From positions 1-58,442 of the forward strand of contig NZ_FMZQ01000023.1 in NCBI RefSeq assembly GCF_900102635.1: a stretch of DNA of 58,442 nt. The letters run 5' to 3'. The stretch is from Ectopseudomonas chengduensis. Lineage in GTDB: Bacteria; Pseudomonadota; Gammaproteobacteria; Pseudomonadales; Pseudomonadaceae. The notes under the pieces were generated by a model, which did no database searches, was not told where the DNA came from, and worked only from the letters and a program-made list of their open reading frames with translations. The position numbers were made by a program, and so were the translations under genes. Positions 40,174-48,595 of the stretch are shown here, one piece after another (positions within the stretch are counted from its first letter, which is position 1; each line of letters starts with the position of its first letter).

Positions 40174-41202
40174 ATGAAGATGGTGAAATCCACCCTGGCT
40201 GTGCTGACCACCGCAGCTGTGCTCGGTGTCAGTGGCTTTGCTCAGGCAGGCGCCACCCTGGATGCAGTGCAGAAGAAAGGCTTCGTGCAGTGCGGTATCA
40301 GCGACGGTCTGCCTGGCTTCTCCTACGCCGATGAAAAAGGCAACTACCTGGGTCTCGACGTTGACGTCTGCCGCGCTGTTGCAGCCGCGGTTTTCGGCGA
40401 CGCGACCAAGGTCAAGTACAGCCCGCTGACCGCCAAGGAGCGCTTCACCGCGCTGCAATCCGGCGAAGTCGACATCCTGTCGCGTAACACCACCTGGACC
40501 AGCTCGCGCGACGCCGCACTGGGTCTGAACTTCACTGGCACCAACTACTACGATGGCCAGGGCTTTTTGGTGAACAAGAAGCTGGGCGTTTCCAGCGCCA
40601 AGGAACTGGACGGGGCTACCGTCTGCATCCAGGCCGGTACCACCACCGAGCTGAACCTCTCCGACTACTTCCGTGCCAACGGCATGAAGTACACCCCCAT
40701 CACCTACGACACCTCTGACGAGAGCGCCAAGTCGGTCGAAGCCGGCCGTTGCGACGTGCTGACCTCCGACCAGTCGCAGCTGTACGCACAGCGCATCAAG
40801 CTGGCCAACCCGGACGACTATGTCGTGCTGCCGGAAGTCATCTCCAAGGAGCCTCTGGGCCCGGTCGTGCGCCAGGGTGACGAGGAGTGGTTCGACATCG
40901 TGCGCTGGACCCTGTTCGCCATGGTTAACGCCGAAGAGCTGGGTGTGACCTCGGCCAACGTCGAAGCCACTGCCAAAGACACCAAGAACCCGGACGTAGC
41001 ACGTCTGCTGGGTACTGAAGGTGAGTTCGGCAAAGACCTCAAGCTGCCGAAAGACTGGGCAGTACAGATCGTCAAGCAAGTCGGTAACTACGGTGAGTCC
41101 TTCGACCGTAACGTCGGTGCCGGCAGCGAGCTGAAGATCGAGCGTGGTCTCAACGCCCTGTGGAACAAGGGTGGTCTGCAGTACGCACCGCCGGTGCGTT
41201 GA
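40174..41202 (+). CDS. aapJ: general L-amino acid ABC transporter, periplasmic binding protein
   Basis: 342 residues from ATG 40174 with CTGGAGG upstream. A signal peptide is cleaved at about AQA-GATLD (25). The mature protein is a cluster-3-type binding protein: VQCGISDGLPGFSYADEKGNYLGLDVDVCRAVAAAVFG, LSRNTTWTSSRD, and DVLTSDQSQLYAQRI. The closest known type is AapJ/BztA for glutamate and other L-amino acids. It is the first gene of a four-gene transporter operon with two permeases and one ATPase. Gene naming follows the Rhizobium system. Confidence 0.93.
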   Translation: MKMVKSTLAVLTTAAVLGVSGFAQAGATLDAVQKKGFVQCGISDGLPGFSYADEKGNYLGLDVDVCRAVAAAVFGDATKVKYSPLTAKERFTALQSGEVDILSRNTTWTSSRDAALGLNFTGTNYYDGQGFLVNKKLGVSSAKELDGATVCIQAGTTTELNLSDYFRANGMKYTPITYDTSDESAKSVEAGRCDVLTSDQSQLYAQRIKLANPDDYVVLPEVISKEPLGPVVRQGDEEWFDIVRWTLFAMVNAEELGVTSANVEATAKDTKNPDVARLLGTEGEFGKDLKLPKDWAVQIVKQVGNYGESFDRNVGAGSELKIERGLNALWNKGGLQYAPPVR

Positions 41203-41299
41203 CCGTCCACAGCGGCAGGCCTATGGCCTGCCGCTGTCGTTTCCGATTAAGTGAACGCCGGCCGGCTTGCGTGCGGCCGGGGCTTCCGTGAGGGTTGTC

Positions 41300-42484
41300 A
41301 TGCACACGACTGCTAATGCCCCGCGCCCGCGAGGATCGTTTCTGAACGATCCGCAGGTGCGTGCTTGGGCTTTCCAGGTCATTGCCGTTATCGCCGTTGT
41401 GGCGCTCGGCTGGTTTCTCTTCCAGAACACCCAGGCTAACCTGGAGAAGCGCGGGATCATTTCCGGCTTCGCTTTTCTCAATAACAGCGCCGGTTTCGGT
41501 ATTGCCCAGCACCTGATCGACTACACGGAAAGCAACAGCTACGCCCGTGTGTTTCTGGTCGGCTTGCTCAATACCCTGCTGGTGTCTTTTATCGGTATCG
41601 TGCTGGCCTCCATCCTTGGCTTTCTGCTGGGTGTGGCGCGGCTATCGCCCAACTGGCTGATCAGCAAGTTGGCCACCGTTTACATCGAGATTTTCCGCAA
41701 CATTCCGCCGTTGCTGCAGATCCTCTTCTGGTATTTCGCGGTATTTCTTGCCCTGCCTGGTCCTCGGCAGAGCCTGGATATGGGTGAAATCTTCTTCCTC
41801 AACAGTCGCGGTCTGTACATGCCGGCGCCTGGCCCTTCGGAGAGTTTCGGCCTGTTCGCGGTGGTAGTACTGGCGACCATCGTCGGCATCATCGCCTTGG
41901 GACGCTGGGCCAAGAAGCGCCGCGAGGCCACTGGCCAGATCTTCCCGCTGTTGTGGACCTCGCTGGCGCTGATCGTAGTCATCCCTGGCCTCACCGTGCT
42001 GATCGGCGGTAACCCGCTGGTGTGGAGCGTGCCGGAGTTGACCGGTTTCAACTTCCGTGGCGGCTGGGTGATGATCCCCGAGCTGATGGCGTTGACCCTG
42101 GCGCTGACCATCTACACCGCGGCTTTCATCGCCGAGAACGTTCGCTCCGGGATCATGGCCGTCAGCCATGGTCAGACCGAAGCGGCGCGCTCGCTTGGGT
42201 TGCGTCCGGGCGTCACCCTGCGTCTGGTGATCATCCCGCAGGCACTGCGCGTGATCATTCCGCCACTGACCAGTCAGTACCTCAACCTGGCGAAGAACTC
42301 GTCCCTGGCCGCCGGTATCGGCTACCCGGACATGGTTTCGCTGTTCGCCGGCACCGTGCTCAACCAGACCGGCCAGGCCATCGAGGTGATCGCCATCACC
42401 ATGAGCGTGTATCTGGCCATCAGTATCAGCATTTCCCTGCTGATGAACTGGTACAACAAGCGCATCGCGCTGACTGAGCGGTAA
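41300..42484 (+). CDS. aapQ: general L-amino acid ABC transporter, permease 1
   Basis: 394 residues from ATG 41300. About eight membrane helices; the transport signature near the C-terminus is ENVRSGIMAVSHGQTEAARSLGLRPGVTLRLVIIPQALRVIIPP (EAA loop). A long N-terminal extension with NSAGFGIAQHLIDYT and a split permease domain (GLLNTLLVSFIGIVLASILGF first) are typical of AapQ/BztB. It pairs with the AapM-type permease encoded nine bases downstream. Confidence 0.92.
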   Translation: MHTTANAPRPRGSFLNDPQVRAWAFQVIAVIAVVALGWFLFQNTQANLEKRGIISGFAFLNNSAGFGIAQHLIDYTESNSYARVFLVGLLNTLLVSFIGIVLASILGFLLGVARLSPNWLISKLATVYIEIFRNIPPLLQILFWYFAVFLALPGPRQSLDMGEIFFLNSRGLYMPAPGPSESFGLFAVVVLATIVGIIALGRWAKKRREATGQIFPLLWTSLALIVVIPGLTVLIGGNPLVWSVPELTGFNFRGGWVMIPELMALTLALTIYTAAFIAENVRSGIMAVSHGQTEAARSLGLRPGVTLRLVIIPQALRVIIPPLTSQYLNLAKNSSLAAGIGYPDMVSLFAGTVLNQTGQAIEVIAITMSVYLAISISISLLMNWYNKRIALTER

Positions 42485-42493
42485 GGAGCAGCC

Positions 42494-43591
42494 ATGCAGA
42501 CTCATACATTCAAACCGGACCTGCCGCCGCCACGCCTGAGCGTCGGTGCAGTGGGCTGGCTCAAGGCCAACCTGTTTTCCAACTGGTTCAACAGCCTGTT
42601 GACTCTCTTCGCGCTTTATCTGATCTGGCTGGTGGTACCTCCGCTGCTGCAGTGGGCGATCATCGATGCCAACTGGGTGGGCAGCACCCGCGCCGACTGC
42701 ACCAAGGAAGGCGCGTGCTGGGTGTTCATCCAACAGCGTTTCGGTCAGTTCATGTACGGCTTCTACCCCAGCGAACTACGCTGGCGCGTGGACGCCACGC
42801 TGTGGCTGGCAATCGTCGGCGCGGCGCCGCTGTTCGTGCCGCAGATGCCGCGCAAGGCGTTCTACGGCCTGGGCTTCCTGGTGATCTATCCGGTGATCGC
42901 CTGGTGCCTGTTGCACGGCGGCGTATTCGGCCTGAGCGTGGTATCCACCAGCCAGTGGGGCGGCCTGATGCTGACCCTGGTGATTGCCTCCGTCGGCATC
43001 ACCGGTGCCTTGCCGCTGGGTATCCTGCTGGCACTGGGGCGACGTTCCAACCTGCCGGCGATCAAGGTCATCTGCGTCACCTTCATCGAGTTCTGGCGCG
43101 GTGTGCCGCTGATCACCGTGCTGTTCATGTCCTCGGTGATGCTGCCGTTGTTCCTGCCCGAAGGCATGCATTTCGACAAGCTGATGCGTGCGCTGATCGG
43201 GGTGATCCTGTTCCAGTCTGCCTATATCGCCGAAGTGGTGCGCGGTGGTCTGCAGGCCATTCCCAAAGGGCAGTACGAGGCGGCCGCGGCCATGGGCCTG
43301 GGCTACTGGCGGATGATGGGCCTGGTGATCCTGCCGCAGGCGCTGAAGCTGGTGATTCCGGGCATCGTCAACGTCTTCATCGCCCTGTTCAAGGACACCA
43401 GTCTGGTGATCATCATCGGCCTGTTCGATCTGCTCAACAGCATCAAGCAGGCGACCACCGACCCGGCATGGCTGGGTATGGCTACCGAAGGTTATGTGTT
43501 CGCCGCGTTGGTCTTCTGGATTTTCTGTTTCGGCATGTCCCGCTATTCGCTGCATCTCGAGCGGAAGCTGGATACCGGCCACAAGCGTTAG
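42494..43591 (+). CDS. aapM: general L-amino acid ABC transporter, permease 2
   Basis: 365 residues. The His/Glu/Gln/Arg/opine-type permease domain covers the second half (GLMLTLVIASVGITGALPLGILLALG onwards), with the EAA loop VVRGGLQAIPKGQYEAAAAMGLGYWRMMGLVILPQALKLVIPG. The first 150 residues hold extra helices and a cysteine-containing periplasmic loop (DCTKEGACWVF). GTAAGGAGCAGCC lies just before the ATG. It precedes the ATPase gene, from which it is separated by a palindromic repeat element. Confidence 0.92.
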   Translation: MQTHTFKPDLPPPRLSVGAVGWLKANLFSNWFNSLLTLFALYLIWLVVPPLLQWAIIDANWVGSTRADCTKEGACWVFIQQRFGQFMYGFYPSELRWRVDATLWLAIVGAAPLFVPQMPRKAFYGLGFLVIYPVIAWCLLHGGVFGLSVVSTSQWGGLMLTLVIASVGITGALPLGILLALGRRSNLPAIKVICVTFIEFWRGVPLITVLFMSSVMLPLFLPEGMHFDKLMRALIGVILFQSAYIAEVVRGGLQAIPKGQYEAAAAMGLGYWRMMGLVILPQALKLVIPGIVNVFIALFKDTSLVIIIGLFDLLNSIKQATTDPAWLGMATEGYVFAALVFWIFCFGMSRYSLHLERKLDTGHKR

Positions 43592-43609
43592 GAGCTGATC
43601 AGTATTTGC

Positions 43610-43712
43610 TGCGCGTCGGCCTGGCGGCGTTGAAAACACTCTCGGGATGCTCATGTACAACCGTACATTGCGCTCCCTCGAATGTTTTCGCTTTGCCTGG
43701 CTCTAGCTCGCT
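43610..43712. repeat. MITE-like imperfect palindrome inside the aap operon
   Basis: The core (43632-43689) pairs GAAAACA...GGGATGCTCATGTAC with GTACATTGCGCTCCC...TGTTTTC around AACC. Outer arms (GGCCTGGCGGCG / GCCTGGCTC type) extend the palindrome on both sides. No gene inside. It lies between aapM and aapP and would form a long hairpin in the operon mRNA. The ATGCTCATxTACA...CGTA core also occurs in the 16721-16855 element. Confidence 0.7.
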
Positions 43713-43747
43713 AAATCCTGAATCGAGCCCCTCAAGAGGAGTGAGTC

Positions 43748-44509
43748 ATGAGTGAAGCAATCAAACAACCCAGCGCCGAGCCGATGATCCTGCTGCAGGG
43801 TGTGAACAAGTGGTACGGCCAGTTCCATGTGCTCAAGGACATCAACCTGAGCGTGCAGCAGGGCGAGCGTATCGTGCTCTGCGGGCCGTCCGGTTCGGGC
43901 AAGTCCACCACCATTCGTTGCATCAACCGCCTGGAAGAACACCAGCAGGGGCGCATCGTGGTCGATGGCACCGAATTGACCAGCGACCTCAAGCACATCG
44001 AAGCGATTCGCCGTGAAGTGGGTATGGTGTTCCAGCACTTCAACCTGTTCCCGCACCTGACCGTGCTGCAGAACTGCACGCTGGCGCCGATGTGGGTACG
44101 CAAGATGCCCAAGCGTCAGGCCGAGGAAATTGCCATGCACTTTCTCGAGCGCGTGCGTATCCCCGAGCAGGCACACAAGTTTCCGGGCCAGCTCTCCGGC
44201 GGTCAGCAGCAGCGTGTGGCGATTGCCCGCGCGCTGTGCATGAAGCCGAAGATCATGCTGTTCGACGAGCCGACCTCGGCCCTCGACCCGGAGATGGTGA
44301 AAGAGGTGCTCGACACCATGATCGGTCTGGCTGAAGACGGCATGACCATGCTCTGCGTGACCCACGAGATGGGTTTTGCCCGTACCGTGGCCAACCGCGT
44401 GATCTTCATGGACAAGGGCGAGATCGTCGAGGAGGCCGAACCGAACGCCTTCTTCACCAACCCGCAGAACGAGCGCACCAAGCTGTTCCTCAGTCAGATC
44501 CTGCACTGA
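43748..44509 (+). CDS. aapP: general L-amino acid ABC transporter, ATP-binding protein
   Basis: 253 residues. Walker A is GPSGSGKSTTIRC, the Q-loop is MVFQHFNLFPHLTVLQN, the ABC signature is LSGGQQQRVAIARAL, and Walker B with D-loop is MLFDEPTSALDPEM; the switch histidine is in CVTHEMGFART. It is typical of polar amino-acid importers. It energises the AapQ/AapM permeases and ends at a terminator. Confidence 0.95.
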   Translation: MSEAIKQPSAEPMILLQGVNKWYGQFHVLKDINLSVQQGERIVLCGPSGSGKSTTIRCINRLEEHQQGRIVVDGTELTSDLKHIEAIRREVGMVFQHFNLFPHLTVLQNCTLAPMWVRKMPKRQAEEIAMHFLERVRIPEQAHKFPGQLSGGQQQRVAIARALCMKPKIMLFDEPTSALDPEMVKEVLDTMIGLAEDGMTMLCVTHEMGFARTVANRVIFMDKGEIVEEAEPNAFFTNPQNERTKLFLSQILH

Positions 44510-44530
44510 GCCGGCATTGCGCCATGGATC

Positions 44531-44556
44531 AGGGAGCCTTCGGGCTCCCTTTTTCG
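44531..44556 (+). terminator. terminator of the aapJQMP operon
   Basis: AGGGAGCC-TTCG-GGCTCCCT, an 8-bp perfect stem with a TTCG tetraloop, followed by TTTTTCG. Confidence 0.93.
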
Positions 44557-44575
44557 TTGCCGGTGCCGCTCCCTG

Positions 44576-44700
44576 GCGGCTGTGCCACCAATCTGTAGGA
44601 GCGGCGCCCCGCCGCGAATCTGGGCGGCGTGCATTCGAAAGCTTCGCCCCGGGGCGGGGCTCCTACGAAAATCCGTTTTGATTGGCATCAGCCATCGGAC
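44576..44700. repeat. direct repeat copy 1 (about 125 bases), REP-containing
   Basis: Copy 1 of a near-identical tandem duplication; the matching copy lies 158 bases downstream at 44734-44858. Each holds TGTAGGAGCGGCGCCCCGCC and GGCGGGGCTCCTACG as an inverted pair around GAATCTGGGCGGCGTGCATT, then ATCCGTTTTGATTGGCATCA. From the repeat core to GCCAT the copies look identical; the flanks show a few differences. With copy 2 it fills the 44557-44869 gap; no gene is seen there. Confidence 0.88.
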
Positions 44701-44733
44701 TTCCTTGGTTTGTTGCTGAGGCCACTCGATCAG

Positions 44734-44858
44734 GCGGCCATGCCAACAATTTGTAGGAGCGGCGCCCCGCCGCGAATCTGGGCGGCGTGCATTCGAAAGC
44801 TTCGCCCCGGGGCGGGGCTCCTACGAAAATCCGTTTTGATTGGCATCAGCCATTGGAC
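44734..44858. repeat. direct repeat copy 2 (about 125 bases), REP-containing
   Basis: Second copy of the 44576-44700 unit at an offset of 158 bases. The flanks differ slightly (GCCATGCCAACAATT against GCTGTGCCACCAATC; CATTGGAC against CATCGGAC), so the duplication is not brand new or gene conversion maintains only the core. Confidence 0.88.
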
Positions 44859-44869
44859 ACCTTGAGTGC

Positions 44870-45811
44870 CTAGTGGCGCCGCATGCGTTTGCGGAAGGCG
44901 CCCGGCGTTTCTCCGCATAACTGCTTGAAGCGCTTGGCGAAGGTGGCGCGGTCGGCGAACCCGACCTGACTGGCGACCTGCTCCAGCGACTGCGCCGAAT
45001 CGGTCAGTGCCTGCTGCGCCAGACTGATACGCAGGCGCTGCAGGTAATCGCCCGGGGTCAGCCCGGTGGCGTGTTTGAAGCGGCGTAGCAGGGTTCGCGC
45101 CGAGCAATGGGCTTGTTGTGCCAGACGGTTGAGATCGATTGTCTCGGCGTGATGTTCGCGTAGCCAGGCCAGCAGTGGGGCAAGGGACTTGTCCTCGCTG
45201 CTGGGCAGCAGGGGCGCGAAACGCGTCTGCGTACCGCGCTGGCGCTCGATCACCATGGCACTGGCCACCTGTTGCGCCAGCCATTCGCCGGCATGCAGGG
45301 CGATCAGGTGCAGGCACAGGTCGAGCCCGGCCTGAGCACCACCGGAGCAGAACAGCGGGCCGTCCTCGGTCAGCAGCAGGTCACTGCGTAGGTTCACTCG
45401 GGGGAATAGACGGGAAAACGAATCGGCCAATGCCCAGTGGGTGGTCGCCTGGCGCCCATCGAGCAGACCGGCAGCGGCCAGCAGGAAGGCGCTGCTGCAC
45501 AGACTAGCCACCTGTTGCTGATCACGTTGGGCCAGCCAGGGCAGCAGCTTGGCGTTGCTCTCCAGCGTGCGGGTGATGGCGCTGCCGGTGGCGGGAACGA
45601 TCAGCAGGTTGGCCTGCTCGGCCAGCTCAAGGCCGCCATCGACCTGAACCTGCGCGAACTCCAACTGCACGGGCTGGCCATCGAGGCTGAAACGTTGCAA
45701 CTGAAAAGTGGGCGCGCCGGCCAGGCGATTGGCCAGGCTGAAGGCATCCTGCGCCATGCTCAGGCTGGAGCAGATGGTTTGCGGGCAGACGTACAAGGCG
45801 ATGCGCAGCAT
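44870..45811 (-). CDS. GlxA-family AraC transcriptional regulator (DJ-1/PfpI sensor)
   Basis: 313 residues from ATG 45811 (MLRIALYVCPQT). The N-terminal DJ-1/PfpI-type domain (about 1-180) has the VASLCSSAFLLAAAGLLDGRQATTHW segment with the nucleophile-elbow cysteine characteristic of GlxA regulators. Two AraC helix-turn-helix units follow: LNRLAQQAHCSARTLLRRFKHATGLTPGDYL and SLEQVASQVGFADRATFAKRFKQLCGETPGAFRKR. Such proteins often control amine or amino-acid catabolism; the target here is unknown. It converges with the aap operon across the direct repeats. Confidence 0.9.
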   Translation of the reverse strand: MLRIALYVCPQTICSSLSMAQDAFSLANRLAGAPTFQLQRFSLDGQPVQLEFAQVQVDGGLELAEQANLLIVPATGSAITRTLESNAKLLPWLAQRDQQQVASLCSSAFLLAAAGLLDGRQATTHWALADSFSRLFPRVNLRSDLLLTEDGPLFCSGGAQAGLDLCLHLIALHAGEWLAQQVASAMVIERQRGTQTRFAPLLPSSEDKSLAPLLAWLREHHAETIDLNRLAQQAHCSARTLLRRFKHATGLTPGDYLQRLRISLAQQALTDSAQSLEQVASQVGFADRATFAKRFKQLCGETPGAFRKRMRRH

Positions 45812-45920
45812 GACAGTGACCTGAATTGGATTGGCGATTATTGACACAAAGTTGTCTTTATAGCCAATCGCCACGTCCTCGCCGGACGAACAGACTGGGG
45901 TGAACCATCCTTGCGAACGT

Positions 45921-45983
45921 GTAGGGTGCGCTGTGCGCACCAGTGAGCGACGCCGTGACAGCGGTGCGCGCGGCGCACCCTAC
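45921..45983. repeat. inverted repeat (GTAGGGTGCGC family), second copy
   Basis: Arms 45921-45941 and 45963-45983 (GTAGGGTGCGCTGTGCGCAC and its near complement, two mismatches) around a 21-base spacer. It is the same family as the perfect copy in mksFEB (7695-7750). It lies upstream of the NTF2-like gene, whose GTAGGAG ribosome-binding site follows. Confidence 0.82.
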
Positions 45984-46010
45984 GTAATGAAAAGCCTGTA
46001 GGAGCGACTC

Positions 46011-46481
46011 ATGAGCCACCCCAATGCCGATCTGATCCAGCGTTTTTACAGCGCCTTCCAGAAACTCGATGCCGAGAGCATGGCAAGCTGCTACGCCGAA
46101 GATGTGCGTTTCTCCGATCCGGTCTTCGTCGACCTGCACGGCGCGGAGGCGGGCGATATGTGGCGCATGCTGTGCAGCCGCGCCGAAGACTTCTCGCTGA
46201 CCTTCGACTCGGTGCACGCTGACGATCATGCCGGCAGCGCGCGCTGGGTCGCCAGCTACCGTTTCAGCGCCACCGGTCGTCAGGTGGTCAACCATATTCA
46301 GGCGCGCTTCGTGTTTCGCGACGGGCTCATCGTCGAGCATCGCGATCACTTCGATCTCTGGCGCTGGGCACGTCAGGCGCTAGGTGGCAAAGGGCTTCTG
46401 CTGGGGTGGGCGCCACCGGTTCAGGCTGCCATTCGTCGACAGGCGGCACGCGGGCTGGCCCAGTTTCGTGGCACGCGCTGA
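46011..46481 (+). CDS. NTF2-like/SnoaL-type protein
   Basis: 156 residues. The start HPNADLIQRFYSAFQKLDAESMASCYAEDVRFSDPVF is the standard nuclear-transport-factor-2 fold opening, and NHIQARFVFRDGLIVEHRDHFDLWRWA its closing strands with the conserved His/Asp/Phe positions. It could be a small isomerase/cyclase-like enzyme or a binding protein; substrate unknown. AGGAGCG is nine bases before the ATG. It is followed by pcs after 99 bases on the same strand. Confidence 0.85.
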   Translation: MSHPNADLIQRFYSAFQKLDAESMASCYAEDVRFSDPVFVDLHGAEAGDMWRMLCSRAEDFSLTFDSVHADDHAGSARWVASYRFSATGRQVVNHIQARFVFRDGLIVEHRDHFDLWRWARQALGGKGLLLGWAPPVQAAIRRQAARGLAQFRGTR

Positions 46482-46580
46482 GGCGAGCGAAGGAACGCAG
46501 TGGTAGGCTAGCCGGTCTTAGCCTTCAATAAAGAGTGCGCACACCGGGTGCCGCACCTCCACTGCCAATCGAGACCTGCC

Positions 46581-47300
46581 GTGACCGAACTGATCGTTGC
46601 CGTAAAACAGGCCAAAGCCTGGGGGGTCCATGCTGTTACCGCCAGCGGCGTGATCCTCGCCCTGCTGGCATTGCTGGCCGTACTCGACGGCCAACCCACG
46701 CAATGCCTGTTGTGGCTCGGCCTGGCACTGCTGGTCGACGGTCTGGACGGCTCGCTGGCGCGCCGCTATGACGTCAAGGGTGTACTGCCGCATTTCGACG
46801 GATCGACCCTCGACCTGGTGATCGATTACCTGACCTACGTATTCATCCCCGCCATCTTTCTTTACCGCTTCATCCCCCTGCCGGATTACACGCCGCTGTT
46901 CGCCGTGGGCCTGATTCTGCTGTCTTCGCTGTTCTGCTTCTGCAACCTGAACATGAAGAGCAAGGACAACTACTTCGTCGGCTTCCCGGCGGCGTGGAAC
47001 GTGGTTGTGTTGTATTTCTACATCCTCGACGTGCACCCCTGGATCACCCTGGCCATTATCGTCCTGCTGGCCGGCCTGACCCTGACCAAGATGAAGTTCC
47101 TGCACCCGTTCCGCGTGCGTCAGTTCATGCCGCTGAACATCCTGGTGACCTTCGTCTGGATGCTCTCCAGCGCGCTGTTGATCCTGCAGTACCCGGTCAA
47201 TCAGTTCTGGCTGCTGGCGCTCTGGTGGTTGGCTTCTGCCTACTTCGTCGGCATGTGCCTGTGGCGCTCGGCGCGTGAGTGGTTTCCCGCGCGCGGATGA
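46581..47300 (+). CDS. pcs: phosphatidylcholine synthase
   Basis: 239 residues from GTG 46581; the frame is open 11 codons earlier from an ATG at 46548 that lacks a ribosome-binding site, so either start is possible. Eight hydrophobic helices. The CDP-alcohol phosphotransferase motif of the Pcs subtype is present: VDGLDGSLARR, then PHFDGSTLDLVIDYLTY. It condenses CDP-diacylglycerol with choline to make phosphatidylcholine in the inner membrane. In P. aeruginosa pcs also lies beside an amino-acid binding-protein gene. It overlaps the GIY-YIG gene by four bases. Confidence 0.93.
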   Translation: MTELIVAVKQAKAWGVHAVTASGVILALLALLAVLDGQPTQCLLWLGLALLVDGLDGSLARRYDVKGVLPHFDGSTLDLVIDYLTYVFIPAIFLYRFIPLPDYTPLFAVGLILLSSLFCFCNLNMKSKDNYFVGFPAAWNVVVLYFYILDVHPWITLAIIVLLAGLTLTKMKFLHPFRVRQFMPLNILVTFVWMLSSALLILQYPVNQFWLLALWWLASAYFVGMCLWRSAREWFPARG

Positions 47301-47608
47301 ATGCAGCAGTCGAAAAGGCCTGGTTCGTCTATCTGGTGCGCGCCGCCAATGGCGCGCTGTATTGCGGCATCAGCGATGACCCGCAGCGGCGTTTCGCCCA
47401 GCACCAGAGCGGCAAGGGTGCCCGATTCTTCCATACCAGCCCGGCGCTGGCGCTGGCCTACGTCGAAGCCTGTGCCAGCAAGGGTGATGCGTTGCGCCGT
47501 GAACGGGCGATCAAGCGCCTGAGCAAAAGCGCCAAAGAAGCACTCATTCTGGCCGTTGATGGCGGTTCATCAGCCTCAGGCGGTTGCGTGCAGGTGTCGC
47601 GCGGGTAA
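47297..47608 (+). CDS. GIY-YIG nuclease family protein (UPF0213/YhbQ type)
   Basis: 103 residues from ATG 47297, overlapping the pcs stop (ATGA). The single GIY-YIG domain is clear: WFVYLVRAANGALYCGISDDPQRRFAQHQSGKGARF, with the variant YLV...YCGI in place of GIY...YIG, the catalytic Arg in RRF and a later Glu in RRERAIKRLSKSAKEALI. Stand-alone proteins of this type are thought to act on DNA, perhaps in repair; their role is not settled. Confidence 0.9.
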   Translation: MNAAVEKAWFVYLVRAANGALYCGISDDPQRRFAQHQSGKGARFFHTSPALALAYVEACASKGDALRRERAIKRLSKSAKEALILAVDGGSSASGGCVQVSRG

Positions 47609-47641
47609 GCTGAGGACTTTTGAGCCGACGCGGAGCGCGCC

Positions 47642-48577
47642 ATGCATGAGTTGATCCTTCATCACTACCCGACCTCGCCGTTTGCCGAGAAGGCCCGCCT
47701 GATGCTGGGCTTCAAGCAACTGTCCTGGCGTTCGGTGATGATCCCGCCACTGATGCCCAAGCCCGATCTCACCGCGCTGACTGGCGGCTACCGCAAGACC
47801 CCGGTGCTGCAGGTCGGCGCCGACATCTACTGCGATACCGCGCTGATCGCTCGCCGCCTGGAAGCCGAGAAGGCAACCCCGGCGCTGCTGCCCGAAGGTC
47901 AGGAGTTCAATGTCAGCCTGCTGGCGCAGTGGGCTGACTCGGTCTTGTTCCAGCATGCCGTGGCGCTGGTGTTCCAACCCGAGTCGATGGCGCTGCGCTT
48001 CGCCAAGGTGCCGCCGGAGTTCGCCAAGGCTTTCGCCGCCGACCGTGGCGCGCTGTTTTCCGGTGGTACGGCGACTCGGCTGCCACTGGAGCAGGCCAAG
48101 CACAATTGGCCGGCACTGATGGGCGCATTGCAGCGCCAGTTGCAGCGCGAGCAGGGCGATTTCCTCTTCGGTGAATCATCGCTCGCCGATTTTTCCGTGG
48201 CTCATTGTTTGTGGTTCCTGCGCGGCACGCCGGTTACCTCGCCGCTGGTCGACGATTACCCGGAAGTCGCTGCCTGGCTTGGCCGTGTGCTCGGCTTCGG
48301 CCATGGCTCGTTGAGCGAGATGAGCAGCGAACAGGCGATCGCGGTGGCGCGTGAAGCGACTCCGGCAGCGCTGCCGCACGAGGATTTCGTCGACCCCAAT
48401 GGTTTCAAAGCTGGCCAGGCGGTGAGCATCGCCGCGGTGGACTATGGTGTCGACCCGGTGCAGGGCGAGTTGCTGCATGCCGGGCGCGACGAGCTGATTC
48501 TGCGGCGTGAGGATGAGCGTGCCGGCATCGTGCATATGCACTTCCCGCGCCTGGGGTTCCGTATCGAGGCGCGTTGA
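47642..48577 (+). CDS. glutathione S-transferase family protein with C-terminal extension
   Basis: 311 residues. The thioredoxin-like N-terminal domain starts LILHHYPTSPFAEKARLMLG, with the glutathione-site GGYRKTPVLQVGADIYCDTALIARRLE. The helical GST domain runs to about residue 220 (FLFGESSLADFSVAHCLWFLRG). The last 80-90 residues (from about 235) form an extra domain absent from ordinary GSTs of about 210 residues, containing VSIAAVDYGVDPVQGELLHAGRDELILRRED, which looks beta-rich. Its role is unknown. Confidence 0.87.
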   Translation: MHELILHHYPTSPFAEKARLMLGFKQLSWRSVMIPPLMPKPDLTALTGGYRKTPVLQVGADIYCDTALIARRLEAEKATPALLPEGQEFNVSLLAQWADSVLFQHAVALVFQPESMALRFAKVPPEFAKAFAADRGALFSGGTATRLPLEQAKHNWPALMGALQRQLQREQGDFLFGESSLADFSVAHCLWFLRGTPVTSPLVDDYPEVAAWLGRVLGFGHGSLSEMSSEQAIAVAREATPAALPHEDFVDPNGFKAGQAVSIAAVDYGVDPVQGELLHAGRDELILRREDERAGIVHMHFPRLGFRIEAR

Positions 48578-48595
48578 GGCCTCTCGCGCCGTCTG

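Noticed and set aside
39827..40174. 115-codon plus-strand frame before the aapJ gene
   Set aside because: No ribosome-binding site, no recognisable product, and it covers the promoter region.
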